A stretch of DNA of 64,000 nucleotides from Paramecium octaurelia. Lineage: Eukaryota > Ciliophora > Oligohymenophorea > Peniculida > Parameciidae. The notes beneath the pieces were generated by a model that was given only the letters and a program-made list of their open reading frames with translations, was not told the DNA's origin and ran no database searches. The position numbers and the translations under genes are program-made. Every line of letters begins with the position of its first letter. Position 1 is the stretch's first letter. Shown here piece after piece: positions 23,217 through 35,800 of this stretch. The stretch is from the NCBI GenBank assembly GCA_905182995.1, contig CAJJDP010000002.1:62001-126000 (forward strand), given 5' to 3'.

Positions 23217-26200
23217 TCAACCATTTTTTTTATAAGAATGATGATGTATTTTTTCATTCTTCTCTATTAATTTTTAGAATTTATTCTTATTTTTAGTTTA
23301 GTTCTTTTCTTTGTTTGAATTGTGTTTGTATGATTGATTAGGTTATTTTTATTGTTTTTTATATTTACCAGAATTATTATTATTATTATTATGATTAGGA
23401 AATTAGATTAATGCAGGTGATGGGATTAAATTTCTTTCAGTCTTGGTGACCTACTATTCTTTTTTGTCTTTGAAATATTCTGTTTCTTTATTTTATTCAA
23501 CAGTCTTTAATTCTTCCTAAAGTAAGAGTTCTTTATCTTCCAAAAGATTTAATAGTTATTCATTCATTTTTCTTTACCTATCAAACCAAATATCTTCTGC
23601 TAAGACTTTAAATGAAAAATAATCATTCTTGCCAACATATCTGTAAAGCTTCCTACTGTGCAAATTCAAAAGGAGGTTCTTCCATAATTGACATTGTCCC
23701 AACTAATATAATTAAGATATTTATTACTGTAATTGCATTTCCAAAGATAAACAGAGCATTTCTTGCCCTTGTCAATGCAACATTAACTCTTCTTCCATCC
23801 TAAAGAAATCCAATATTTCCAGACGAAGAAGATCGAACACAAGAAAATAAAATAACATCTCTTTCCTAACCTTAAAATGAGTCAACTGTATTAATTTAAA
23901 TTTCTTCCATTAAATCCCCTAATTATCTTTTAATTTCTGATTTAATCAATCTAACCTAAGCTTTATATGCACAAATAACTCCTAAACTTTATGAAGGATA
24001 TGCATTTTTAATATTTTTCAGAACTTCAACAATCATATTGCATTCTATTTAATTTTGAAATGATTTTTCATCTTTCGTTTCCTCACTCTCAACATCAATG
24101 AATAACACTCTTTAATTAAAGAAATTGTTCGGTATCAATCTTTCATAAACTGAAAAATGATCAATTAATTTGTTATCATAGAAGTTTAATGAAGGAAATT
24201 CACGAATTTGAGGATGCATTCTATACTACATGTCTAAAAAGAAGGGTTTGAAGTCATTGTCCAAGATTCTTTCGAATAAGCTTCTATTATAATGAGTTAT
24301 TTATGAAACTGATGAGAAGGTTGTAGCAGGTAATTGTTTGGGATCGCCTATCAATATCATTTTTCTCATTCCTAATCTTAATGGAATATTATTTGAAGGT
24401 TCTGTGCATTAGGCTGCTTCATCCACAATTAATAATTCAAATGCATCTATAAATTTACTTAATTTATCAGTTCCTGCTGTACTTAAAGTTGAACAAAGTA
24501 TTTCAGCTTCACTTATGATCTTTTCACAAAAAAGAACGTAATTCTCTTTTTAATTTCGTTTATTAGTTCTTACTTATTCTAAATATTGCATTAGTTAATT
24601 TCTTTTATTCCATAATTCAATTAACTATTTCTTATGTTATTCATCATATTTCTCACTTTCTTTTATTTTTTTTATAGCCTATGTAGTTTTGCTCAATTCA
24701 ATTCTCAATTCTCCAGTTGTCTTTTGATCTGAATTAGCTTTAAATGAACTTTTATTGAATAATTGATATTAAGCTACATCCTCCAAAGACACTTATTTAA
24801 TTATAACACTTTTATCATTTTCTTCATCTAAAACACCTAATCTCACTAGTTTCACTGTCCTAGATCTTCCTTCACTATCAAACAACCCTCCTTGCAATAT
24901 TCGAAATATGATTTCATCTATGGCTGCATTTGAAGGAGCACAAATCAAAATCTTCTTCTTTGGAAACTTATTCATTATTTTCATATATTCATAGACTCCT
25001 GATAACAAACCGATTAAAGTATGTGTTTTTCCAGTCCCAGGAGGCCCCTATAATAGAGAAACACCTCTATCCTATAGGATTAATTATTAAATTGCTGTGG
25101 CCTATGAAAAGTTATAATTTTAGTTTATGTAATTAAAAAAAGGATCCATTAACTTTCCATTGGGAATGATGTTTGAAGCATTTATATTCCAAATCTTATC
25201 TTTATCAGCGCCTATCAAATGCTATTATGACTTTGGATCCAAGATTAATGGATATAGAGGAGTCTATGTTATTTTGTTTATCATCAAATACTCTCTAAAA
25301 TGAAGAAAACATATTTACCTAATTTGGGTTGTAATTTTTACGAAGGGAAATAAATATACTGAAACCCAATTTAAATATAATGGATCTCGAGGTACAAATG
25401 TTTAAATTTTGATCTGATTAACATATTGATGTGTCTAAGGTTCTATTAGCATTCCAAAAAACAATTGTCTTTTTTCTTTAATCCTAAATGTTAATTGAAG
25501 ATTGCTTACTTGTTTATTTTTGCTGGATTAAACGAAAACTTATTGCTTATAATTACTATGTAATTCTTTAAGGCAGTCAAGTCACAAATGCTTTCTTCTT
25601 TATGTTGACTTTCATCACTGTCATCCTACTACTTTTTTTCAGCTTCGTTAATTCGATCCTTATTCTTCTCTTTTGGATTTTATTAATACTATCTCATTTA
25701 AAAGATCAATCCATCCTTATCAATTTCAACATCATCTTATTTGATTTGAATTCTTCTAAATTTTGATTTATTAATTCTTTGTAATTCTTATTTAATTTAT
25801 TGGAACGCTTCATTTAAAAATAAGTATTCGAATATTTTACAATACTCTACATCTGATTTGAACTTCTTAGGTATCTTATTGTAAGTTTCATTCTCAGAAT
25901 CCTAACTGTAGTCTTTTAAAAATAAATATTTAATTAAGGAATTGAACTCAAATATTGGTTTACCTGTTACTGTAAAAATCCCGCATTTTTCTTAAAACAT
26001 CCCCTAGAAGGATTTTTTATCCTCTGTAATTTGGGTATTGGTTTTCTTCAAAATAGGACATTGCTATTTGACCTTTTCAATTTGTTATGACTTTTTAGCT
26101 TCTTTATGAGTTTCTGATTTCACAACACTTTTAGATTGATTAAGCGACAATTAGCGAATCTTATCAATTTTTGGTTTTGAGGAACTTATTGTGTAGCAGT

Positions 26201-26663
26201 TAATCTACTATAATTTAGGATTCATAATCTGTTTTTGTTGAGGCTATAAAAGTTATTATTTTTTCTTATCTAAAGTTTTACTTAAGTTTAATTTTGGAGG
26301 ATTCTCCTTTTATAGTTTGAGTTGTCTATTGATCTCTTCTAATGATTTGGATTTAGTTTTCTACTATTCCTTTATTTTATGATTTACTTCATAGAGATTA
26401 GATTATTTTAATTGAATAAGCTCTGGTTAAAAGGTTAGTTTTTTCTCTTTTCTATAAGTGGTTATCTCTTGTATAGAGACACACGAATTGTCAGTTTATT
26501 CAGGAGTACCCCTTGATTTTTGGATGGATGAATCTGATGCATAGGAGTCTTGATCATCGTTAATCTTCAAATCAATTCCTTTGAATTCATTCTTGTTATT
26601 ATCATATTTTTCAAACAATGATTCTAATGAGTCTCTTGAATTTTCATAAATTTTATCGTTCAT
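23217..26663 (-). CDS. Superfamily 1 helicase, Sen1/IGHMBP2-like
   Basis: RNA/DNA helicase of the UPF1-like group; Sen1/senataxin members act in transcription termination and R-loop removal. About 1123 residues after introns of 26, 24 and 25 nt. The first ~370 residues are disordered and Lys/Gln-rich. The helicase core then shows ITTQIREYLMIN, Walker A LLQGPPGTGKTHTLIG, motif Ib APSNAAIDEI, DEAAQ box LLIVDEAAQCTEPS, motif III LIGDPKQLPAT, motif IV YRMHPQIREFPS, motif V TVDSFQGQERDVILFSCVRS and motif VI RRVNVALTRAR. All catalytic motifs are intact. The tail holds an Asn run coded by a short AAT repeat at about 23375-23392. Confidence 0.9.
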
Positions 26664-26775
26664 GATTACTATTATAAATTATCCATCTTTTATTGAACAA
26701 AATTAGACTTAGAAAAAACCATCTTTTATTTTGAATTAATTATAAAAATATAATAGAAATTCAAAGTATTAATAT

Positions 26776-27468
26776 TCAATACTAATTCCAAGGTGACTAG
26801 CTCCTTTAAAACTTGTACTTATTGGCTAACTATCTGGATTTTGCATTGATACAAGGTGAAAAGCTGTAATTTTCTTTTTAGAAACTAAAACTTTGCCGTA
26901 TGGGCATAGCCAATCTATCGGCTTAATCGACTAAATAGAGTCCACTCTTTTTCATTTTCCTTTCAGCTAACTCAGCAGATTTGGGATTGATTAAGGGTCT
27001 AAATGATTGCTCATTTTGGTTCTAGATCTCATCCGCTAATTGTTGTTTCTTAAATTCCTTGTACTAGACCCAATCCTCAGAATCCTTGATGAATTGTGAA
27101 TGCGATCTCGATGGCAATATCTTATAGGATTCCACCTCCTCCTGTTCCTGAGTAGCCAAAATCTTCTGCAATTCAGCTCTCATCTTCTTTTCTTGAACTA
27201 ATTCATTTTGTCTTTCCAAGAATGGTTTGAGATTCTTGCTCTCGAGAATCTATTGAGACTTTTTACTAATAAAGCAAACTTTTGTTGGAGTCAGAGATCT
27301 TTCCTTCTCTTGTTTTAATTTCTAGATTTTGTTTCTCTTCCTTTCTTCTTATTAATACAATCGATCGACAACATTCAAAGTTTTCTGATTGGAGACCTTG
27401 AGATCATGAGACTATAAGAATTGGGTGTTGGCATCGATTTTGACAGCAGGTTTGCTTGGGTTATACAT
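26776..27468 (-). CDS. Hydrophilic helical protein, unknown
   Basis: 230 residues, single exon. Basic/acidic helices (QQEERKRNKIQKLKQEKERS) are followed by two copies of a short motif, PLINPKSAELAERKM and PCINAKSRQLANKYKF, i.e. PxINxKSxxLAxK. I associate such repeats with structural ciliate proteins, but cannot name a family. Better codon use than its intergenic surroundings supports a real gene. Confidence 0.65.
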
Positions 27469-27594
27469 GGTTTTTTGTTTGGGGTATTAAAGAACAAGAG
27501 TTTTCATTAAATTACGTTAAAATTATATTTATATAGTGCTCATAATAAAAATATATAAAAATATAATTGACATTTGAATTAGTTATATACACAT

Positions 27595-29430
27595 ATGGGA
27601 TGTGGTTCGTCATCTGCAAGTTAATTAGAAACAAGAGGTCTAATTTATATTTATTATGGCACAACAACTGGGAATTCGAGTAGATTAGCCTTTTAATTTG
27701 CCAGTGAAGTCAGAAATCTTAAATTTATTCCTAAAAGTATAAAAATTGTCTAGGACTTAGTCATCAATCTTAGTGAATACAATCCCAAAGAATTGATATC
27801 TTCGAAATTAAATGTATTTTTTGTATCCACATATGGAATGGGATCATGTACACCTGATACTGAAAACTTTGACCAATGGTTATTTTCCGAAGAAAGAAAT
27901 AAAAACGAATTTCAAGGGATGATTTATTTAATTTTTGCATTGGGAAGTACTAATCATGAACACTTTTGTTAATTTGGAATAAGACTGGACAAACGATTGG
28001 AACATTTAGGTGCTAAAAGATTATGTAATTTGGGCAAAGGTAATGCTGCAAAGGATTAAACCGAAAATGACTATTAATAATGGATTCATGCTGAAGTGCA
28101 ATAGACTTTACAAACATAATTTCCTTTGTACACATGTGACTAAGGGTAATTGGATCTTTCAAACATTAAAATTAAAATAACTAAGGAACCTGAAAATTTT
28201 TAGAGTGCCAATCTTGATTTTATGGCTCTAAAATACATTAACAGTAAGGCATTCTCTATAAATGAAATCAAAGAATTAAAAGCATTACCCACTAGAGGCA
28301 ATTCTACATTATTTTTAGATCTCTTAAATGAAAACATTGAATACAAAACTGCTTACAATATTGCCATCTATCCCCAGAATTCTGAGTATTATATTTATAA
28401 CACATTAGATCTGATGTAGATGAACTTTGCTCTTTGCTTAAACTCGATAAAAATGTGAGATTTAAAATAATCACCAATTCAAAATAGCCATTCCCAAATC
28501 CAATTTCAGTTTATACATATTTAAAAAAGTAACTAAAAAGTATATAAGAGATTTTGTGATTTTTCTGGATTAGTTACAAAGAAAATATTAATTGAACTCT
28601 CAAATTTGGTTAATCAAAAACATCTAGAAGATGAACTCCTACATCTTGCCTCATTTGAAGGAAGAGATCAGTATTAAAATAGATTCATAAATTCAAAGCA
28701 GAATCTACTTAATTTGATAAAAGAATATCAAATCAACAACTTAACCTTAGAGAAAATTATTGAAATATGCCCTTTAATTCAACCAAGATACTTTACTATC
28801 GCATCGAGTAATAAGAAGCATCCAAAGAATATCCACATTTTGGCTAGTCAATTTGTATTGAATCAAGAAAGATTAGGACTTTCAAGTCAATTTTTCAGAT
28901 CCTTAAAAAAAGGAGATGTTGTTAGAGGATTCATCCAACCATCTAAATTTAAGTATCCGAAAAACCCAAAAGCACCTATACTCTTAATTGGAATTGGAGC
29001 TGGATTGGCACCCCTCAGAGCCCTTATTCAGGAGAGAGATTATTACTTAGAAAAAAATCTATTTGAAAAGTGCCCATTTTAAGGAGAAATGAAATTGTAC
29101 TATGGTTGTCGAACAGAAGCTGAGTATTTATGTAAGGATGAACTTTAAGTTTATTTAAATACAGGCACATTAAGTGAATTACACGTAGCCTTTTCTAGAA
29201 AGGAACCTAAACAGTATGTCACAGAATTAATTGCTATTGATCAATTATATTAACATTTCCAGATGGATGGATTATTGTACATTTGCGGATCTACTGAATT
29301 GGGAAGAGACATTCAAGTGAAAATAGCTGATATGTTTGAATATTTTGAAAATATTGATCCCTATTTGACTGATTAAAAAATAAAGGAACTTGAGGAAAAT
29401 TCATAAATATTAACGGAATACTGGGGATGA
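27595..29430 (+). CDS. Diflavin reductase, NADPH-cytochrome P450 reductase-like, with MGCGSS lipidation motif
   Basis: Transfers electrons from NADPH through FAD and FMN to an acceptor. 592 residues after introns of 23 and 34 nt. A flavodoxin-like domain comes first (YYGTTTGNSSRLA phosphate loop, STYGMGSCTPD, ALGSTNHEHFCQFG). A linker and ferredoxin-reductase domain follow with PFPNPISVYTYL, LHLASFEGRDQY, the FAD motif PRYFTIASS and the NADPH motif LIGIGAGLAPLRALIQE; later CGSTELG and C-terminal EYWG. Unlike classical P450 reductases it has no N-terminal membrane helix. Instead it begins MGCGSSSAS, a candidate for N-myristoylation at Gly2 plus palmitoylation at Cys3. Its electron acceptor is unknown. 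Confidence 0.88.
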
Positions 29431-29439
29431 TCTATATTA

Positions 29440-30242
29440 TCATTTAATTTTTTTAGAACAGAAGGTTTTTACAGGATTATAAATAGGCCCAGGGGATTAA
29501 GAATCTTCATTTTTGATTTTTTCATCTATCCAACTAATCTTAGGAGCTCTTCCTATTGTTGCATTGGGTGAAGACTCTCTTATCACTAATTAATAATAAT
29601 ATTGTTTATTACATTTCAAACTCTAATCTAGTTTATACATCCCTACTCCTGGAGAACTCGTAGTTAGACTATTGTCTAATTGCCTTCTCGCCTTAGGGAA
29701 TGTTGTGGGCGAGCCATTTGACTAATATGACATTTCACTTAATGGAATAACCTTAGAGGACATTTTGCTAGGCGATTTACTACATATAGATTGATTGGAT
29801 GCGAATTTTTTAAAATCGGAAACAGATTATTTGGTTTGATCATTTACTCTCTTAACAGTTTAAGATGTATCTATGTTGAATATCTAGGACTGTTGATCTA
29901 AACCTAAAACATTTAATTCAAGTAAGAGTCTATTCCAAATTTAATTCATGGTAGCTGTAACTATTACATCAAAGTTAGATTTAAATATTTGCAGATTTCT
30001 CGATAGTTACAAATTGTATTCAATCTTTTATCCTTATTTTTCCATTGCAGTAATCACTTCCCTCAATCCTTCAGGTTCATATTACATTTACTTTGTTATG
30101 CAAAATTGATTTCGTTCATAAAAATGTCCTCAAATTCTTTAGAAATCTGACTCAAATATCCCTTCTTTTGTACTGTCTCATAGATATGATTGATATCTGC
30201 AAATCTAGCGACTTCCTGCTATATATTTAACTATAAATTCAT
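29440..30242 (-). CDS. Coiled-coil/Ser-rich protein, or C-terminal part of the adjacent kinase
   Basis: 259 residues with a 23-nt intron. The N-terminal third is helical (EVARFADINHIYETVQKKGY, then AMEKQGQKIEYNLQLSRNLQ), the rest Ser/Asn-rich and disordered. Its ATG (30242) follows the kinase stop by only 15 nt and lies in the same frame, so this could be a kinase C-terminal extension interrupted by one TGA, or a separate tandem gene. It converges with the reductase, stops 9 nt apart. Confidence 0.6.
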
Positions 30243-30257
30243 AATAAAAATAAATTT

Positions 30258-31266
30258 TCATTTAAACCATTCATGTTCTAAAATTTCTTAAATTGTTGGT
30301 CTATCCTATGCTTTTTTAGCACAACAACTATTTATTAAATTGATTAGTAAATCATCCTATATTTCGAATTATAATGGTTAATCTCTAGCTAATAAATCCG
30401 TTTCTAAGTCTCCTTCACCCCAAAATGGTAGCTAATGATATGAGTAATATGATTACTTTTTCATGTGTGTAGATATATAAACAGATTCCAAATGACCATA
30501 TATCAAGTTTAAATGGAGAATACCCATCGTTTAAACAAAATTATACTTCAGGTGCTCTAAATCCTGGAGTTCCAGCACAATCATAGAATATACTATCTTT
30601 TTCAGCTATTCTTGAAGTCGAGAAATCAATTAATTTACAACATTCATCCAATGGATATAAAGTTGTGCATATAATATTATCAATTTTGATATCTCTATTC
30701 ACTATATTGTGTTCATGAAGGTACCATATTGCTTAAGCAAGCTATTTGAATATTAGTTTGGCTGCTTGCATGTAGTTCATTTTCAAATAATCAAGAATAG
30801 CCTGATTTCTAATGTATTTAAATGTGATTTCGCAGAAGTTCATAATGCATCCCAAATCTCCCAATTACATTATTAAATATATCTTCTGTTATGGATCATC
30901 TTCATCGTCTATTACCTCGTACAATTTACAGATATTTGGGTGATTGAGATATTTGTGAATGTTGATCTCATTATCAGCAAACTCTAATAAATTAGTCATT
31001 TTTGGGTCATTTGAATTGCTATCATAAAAACAAGTTCTTTAATGAGCCAAAACTGTTTTCTGAAATATTTTCATTGCGTAATCACTTCTACAAAGTTCTA
31101 CTGATTCTTCTGTTTCTTTATAGTACCGAACTACTCTCCTCACTTTTCCAAATGATCCTTCTCCTAGTTCATCCATTAATTCGTATTCATTTATGAATTT
31201 CTTCCCGTTCTCCTTTCTATATACCACCTTATCCTTGAAATTAGCTTCATATATTTCAACATCCAT
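30258..31266 (-). CDS. Ser/Thr protein kinase with NRD and DFS in place of HRD and DFG
   Basis: 327 residues, one 25-nt intron. Kinase subdomains in order: glycine loop LGEGSFGKVRR, lysine YAMKIF, helix C about NEINIHKYLNHPNICKLYEV, catalytic loop NIVNRDIKIDNII, metal-binding DFSTSR, activation-segment end GTPGFRAPEV, subdomain IX DIWSFGICLYI and final arginine DRPTIQEILEHEWF. The catalytic Asp and Asn are kept, but His of HRD is Asn and Gly of DFG is Ser. It resembles CAMK/AMPK-type kinases with an insert before the lysine. Activity is probable but not assured. Confidence 0.85.
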
Positions 31267-31430
31267 CTTAAAATTATATAAAAAATTGATATTTTAACAA
31301 ATTGATAAAGCTATAAAGTTATTAAATTATTTAAGGGTTTGACTCATATTCATTTTAATATACTTAATACACAAAATATGTATATCAATTTTAATAATCC
31401 AGAAATATTTTTATTTTTAATCTAATCGTT

Positions 31431-32006
31431 ATGAAAAAAACAAATTTGAAGCTAAATGCTACTACCACATCAAAAAGACAAAACAAAGAAAATACTATTA
31501 AATCTCCACGAAAAGCTATTTCCCCAAAAAACTTTAGATAAAAATTAACATGTCCTGATTTATGGGATAACATTGTAAAATAATAAATCACTTCTGAAAC
31601 CATATTTTAACAAATATTTCCTCATCCCAATAGAAAGAGGTTGACTTACTTTTAGTTTGATTAACTCAAGCTTTTGAGTGTTGAAAAAAATGAAATCTTT
31701 GATTTGTTGCAATAGGATGACTGGATTGAATATAATAGAGCAGGAAAAATTCTAGGTGAAAAATATGGTTACGAATAAAGTCATTTGAAGCAATGGTTTG
31801 ATGAGAATTAAGTGAATTAAACTATTAAGAAAGTAGATCTGCTCAAAAAATATAAAGACAAAAGTAATTTTATAACCAAGTATATATTTGTTTAAATTAT
31901 AAGATTATTTGAAGAAATTGATTTTAATAATACATAAGAATTATCATATTGGGATATCTATCTTCACAAAGATATTTATGTACTTAAATAAATATTACCA
32001 TCGTGA
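31431..32006 (+). CDS. Basic protein of 191 residues, unknown
   Basis: Single exon. Lys/Asn-rich N-terminus with SP sites (TIKSPRKAISPKN), then a compact-looking middle (DLLQQDDWIEYNRAGKILGE) and a helical C-terminus. It is transcribed away from the kinase across 164 nt. No family recognised. Confidence 0.6.
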
Positions 32007-32381
32007 TTATAAACTAATGTTATGATATTATATTTCATTTATAGGGTAAACACTTTTTAAAATCTAAATCACAATTAAATTTGAATTTGTATATATCCTT
32101 TCTCTATTCATAAAATTATATGCATTCTAAATCCAATTTGTGTGTTGATATATTAAATTTAGATATACAAGAATATTTTGATATTTTTCTGAAATTATTA
32201 GTTTAAAAACCATCAAATTTATATTCTTGATACATACTCTATTAGAATAATTAAGTCAAGATATATATCTTTTTTTATTATGTAATAATATTTGATTAAT
32301 AAATTAAGAACATATATTTTATTTTTTCCAGTAATAAATAAATAACAATTATTATATAATATTAATCTGTGTATGAATATA
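32007..32381. other. Intergenic, no gene seen
   Basis: AT-rich run between converging genes. The coiled-coil gene could extend a little into it if a GTAAAT...ACACAG stretch of 24 nt at its 3' end were an intron, but the added residues look random, so it is left out. Confidence 0.6.
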
Positions 32382-34723
32382 TCAATTTACATATTTGGAT
32401 GACTCATATTTGCCAACCTTTAAATAGCCACTTCCACTCTATTAAGAGCTTTATTCATATTTATAAGGAATTTAAGCTTGATATTGATAAGATATTTGCG
32501 AACCATTATCACCTTATTAAGATATTATTCTATCTTAATTGTAGCCTTCATTTTACCTTGAGTCATATAGGGTCTTCGCTTTATATTAAGTTGAAGTAAC
32601 TATTTACGTATTCTATAAATCCTTGTATGAGTTACTTGTCGATCCTTTATTCAATTCTCTGTGAGAGAAATTATCATAATTAGATTTTTACTCATTAACA
32701 TAAACCTTTTATTATATTTTGGATTGAGTTTCATATCCACTTGTTGTCAACAATCCTTTTATGACATCTTTATCTTGTTATTGCAAGAGTAGTGTACAAT
32801 TTTGATCCCTTAAATTTTACAATTCAGCTCCCATCAATACAAATAAACTCAATAAATCCTCTTCTCTTTTGGATAGACCTTAATCAACATTATTTTGGCT
32901 ATATGCTCTAGGTTGTAATTGATGAGTGATTGGAAGTGATTAATAAGAACTAGAACTTTATTATTTTCTCAATCTGCTCAATTCCATAGTTAACATTACT
33001 ATTTTATTTTCATAATATTCTTTTAATTTCTCAATTTCATCATTTTAAGTCATTTAAGATTACAATAGTAACTATTATTGCAATTATTGACTGATTTGTT
33101 CATTTTTTAATTTGTAAGCCTTTACCTAATTTTGTAGTGATTCATTTTCACTATAATATTTATCAATAATGATGCCTAATCTCTCAATTTCGGCTGATTG
33201 CAAAAGAAAATTCAATAATAAATTTGATGGCTATAAATTAGCAAATAAAATGCTATCCTTTACATTTTTACCATTAAGTTTTCTTTTTTTTGGGTCCAAA
33301 TCGTCATCTGTTAATCCATATTCATTTTTAATCCATTCAATTTTCTCATTAGCTTCTTTTAATTTGTTGCCCAAATCCTTCAATTCTGAATTCTTTTTAT
33401 TTAAATCTGACTATAAATCTTTTAACTTATTATCTTTATCTTACAATTGTCTCATTAAATCATTCAACCTACTTCTGAGATCATCATTTTCATTTGATAA
33501 TCTATTTTTATCTTCATTTAATTGATCTACTTCTTAGTTTAATTTATCATTTTCATCTTTTAATTGGGTTGCCACTTCTTTTTATCCATCTGCTGAATCT
33601 AATTCATCTAAACAATTGTTCAATTCTGACTATAATTATAATTTGTCTTATTCAGCCTATCTAATTTTGTATTGCAAATCTCCCAATTATCTTAATTAAT
33701 CTTGCAATTATTTCTGACTATCTTATAATTATCTTTGAGTATCTTGTAATTGTCTTTATTGATCAGCCAATTAATTCTTTAATATTGCAATTTCTTGATC
33801 TTTTTTCTTTAATAATTCTTTAAGTTATTCACCCTCTATTCTTAATTGATCTGCATCTCTTAATTTATTTTTCAAATCATTCAATTATTAATTTAAATAC
33901 CCGTTTTCCATTTGCAAATCTTATGCATTTTACTAAAAGAATTAAATAATAAAATTTACTCTTAGATCATCAAGTACATCTAGATCATTTTTCTACTTGT
34001 CATTCTCTCTCAATTATTTATCTAATTCTTTTTTGAGATCATCTGCTTCTTTGGCCTTTTTTTTTAATCTTTCTAATTCCTAAAAAGTAAGTTTGTATCA
34101 ATTTTACTTTTAATAAATCTTCTGGACTTCCTCCGAATGATTTCTATAATTTCTCTAATTCTTTGAGTTTCTTAGCTAATGTATCAGGATCCATACCCCC
34201 AATTTTATTTTGGAGATCATCAAATTGTTTCGACTTCCTTTACAATTCATCTAACATCCTTTGTAATTCTTCTGGACTTTTGCCACCAAACTGTTTTTCA
34301 TAATCACCTAACTTCTTTTTTAATTTGCTTAATTGAGACCTCAAATCATCTTTAATTGATATTAATCTTTTTTACCAACATCATCATCTCCTATCTTTTT
34401 TTGTAATTAAACTAGCTGTTTTTTTTATTGTTCTAATTCTTTTTTCCAATTTGGATCATAGTCACGCAATTAAATTTCATAACGTGATAATGATCCTTCA
34501 AGGTCTTTTATTAATTTTCTAAGTCTCTCATTATCGTTGCCGATTAAATAATTGTCCCTATTCTCAATCACATTAAATACTGCTGTAATTGTTGTAGTTT
34601 TTCCATCAGATCTCTTATTTGCATCTCATAATTGACTCTATCTAATCCACAATCACTCTGCTGCTTAATGGAAATTTTGAGTTCTGTGTTTTCAGCAACT
34701 AGACGCTATATTTCGACAGCCAT
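32382..34723 (-). CDS. Long coiled-coil protein
   Basis: 754 residues with three introns (23, 26, 28 nt). From MAVEIQRLVAENTELKISIK to about residue 600 it is nearly continuous heptad coiled coil rich in Leu, Lys, Glu, Gln and Asp, with an internal repeat spacing of DDL/DQL blocks (for example QLRDLQ-like KLKDLQSDLNKKNSELKDLG). The C-terminus is Tyr/Gln/Ser-rich (YQYQAQIPYKYEQSS) and disordered. Such proteins in ciliates build basal-body rootlets, cortical fibres or membrane tethers; the sequence alone does not say which. Confidence 0.8.
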
Positions 34724-34883
34724 CAAAAAACATGTCACGTCAAGTTATCCATTCAGATTTCGTTAGATCCCTGTATCCCTTGTATTAGGCTAATACTTAC
34801 TAATATCTCACTCTCGTGCGATACTGAGGGTGATTAATTTCTTCTTCATATTAACTATAATTGAACATTTATTAATAACACAT

Positions 34884-35746
34884 TCAAATTGTATCAAAAT
34901 AAGGTTGAATTCTCTTTGTAATTGCATCGGGTGTATTGCAACTATATTAAGGCTACTTTTATCTCATCTTATCCAGCACTCTGTTCTGAAATTGGATTTC
35001 CTATTATTAGTATATAATAAACATATCGTCTTACCTAGTCTCTTAGTGTGTCGAACACATCAATCAACTTTTAGGGATCAACATTGAGATTCTTCAAAAA
35101 ATTGTTGAGTTCCTTCAAATTTATTCCACTATTTTTGGAATATATCTAAAAATACCATTCAAAATTACTCCATACAAAAAACCATGCTTCTAATAGAATT
35201 CTCTCTTCTATTCCTTACTCAAGGACACTTAACACTCTGTAAGACAATGCACAATGAATTTCTTGGTGACCCCCAGAGGTAATTGATCATCTAATTGTAT
35301 AAATTTCGATATCAATTGTTATGGCAACTTAGATGTTATTTGAATTTTGATACTTCATTCTTGAAAACCTATTCGACTATTGGTCTAGGATAGACACTTT
35401 CAAGTCCGAGGAAAAAGGATTTGAATTTGTTGAATAAAATTCTTCGGTAAGGAATTCGTGCAAGATAGACTAAGACTCTTGTAAAATTATCTACTTTCAT
35501 AAGCAAACTTTAATTAGCAGAGGAAGATCAATCCACAAAATAAATAGATTCTATTTTTATTATCCTCCACTTTTTATTTCATTTTAGCCCATAAAGGTTT
35601 CTGAGATTTGTGATATGTCCTCTAGATATCAACATTTTCTTTTCTTATATTTTGATTTATATCCTAACATAGCAGAGGAGATCTCTTACCATATGTTGTT
35701 TCAACCTTTGATAGTATCGAAATTTGGGTATTATAGAAGACAGCAT
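34884..35746 (-). CDS. Probable mitochondrial membrane protein, unknown
   Basis: 242 residues after five introns (26, 25, 26, 23, 34 nt). The N-terminus MLSSIIPKFRYYQRLKQHM is a good mitochondrial presequence; a single hydrophobic helix follows (RIYLFCGLIFLCQLKFAYEI), then a helical soluble domain (LGVTKKFIVHCLTEC; NNFLKNLNVDPQKLIDVFDT). After the stop at 34884 the same frame reopens to 34740 with a protein-like, charged stretch ending GYRDLTKSEWIT, across a perfect 27-nt GT...TAG intron, so the true C-terminus is in doubt. Confidence 0.6.
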
Positions 35747-35800
35747 AATTATATTTTAACAATTATTATTATAAAATAAAATACATTCTTAAAAGATTAA

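Noticed and set aside
23375-23392. Trinucleotide repeat, possible microsatellite or CRISPR-like repeat
   Set aside because: It codes for an Asn run inside the helicase tail; no spacers or longer repeats.
24930-25136. Plus-strand open frame over the helicase gene
   Set aside because: Lies antisense to the Walker A region of the helicase, whose minus-strand frame is fully conserved.
33169-33525. Plus-strand frame of 118 codons, Ser/Phe/Leu-rich
   Set aside because: Mirror image of Lys/Glu/Asp-rich coiled-coil codons on the minus strand.
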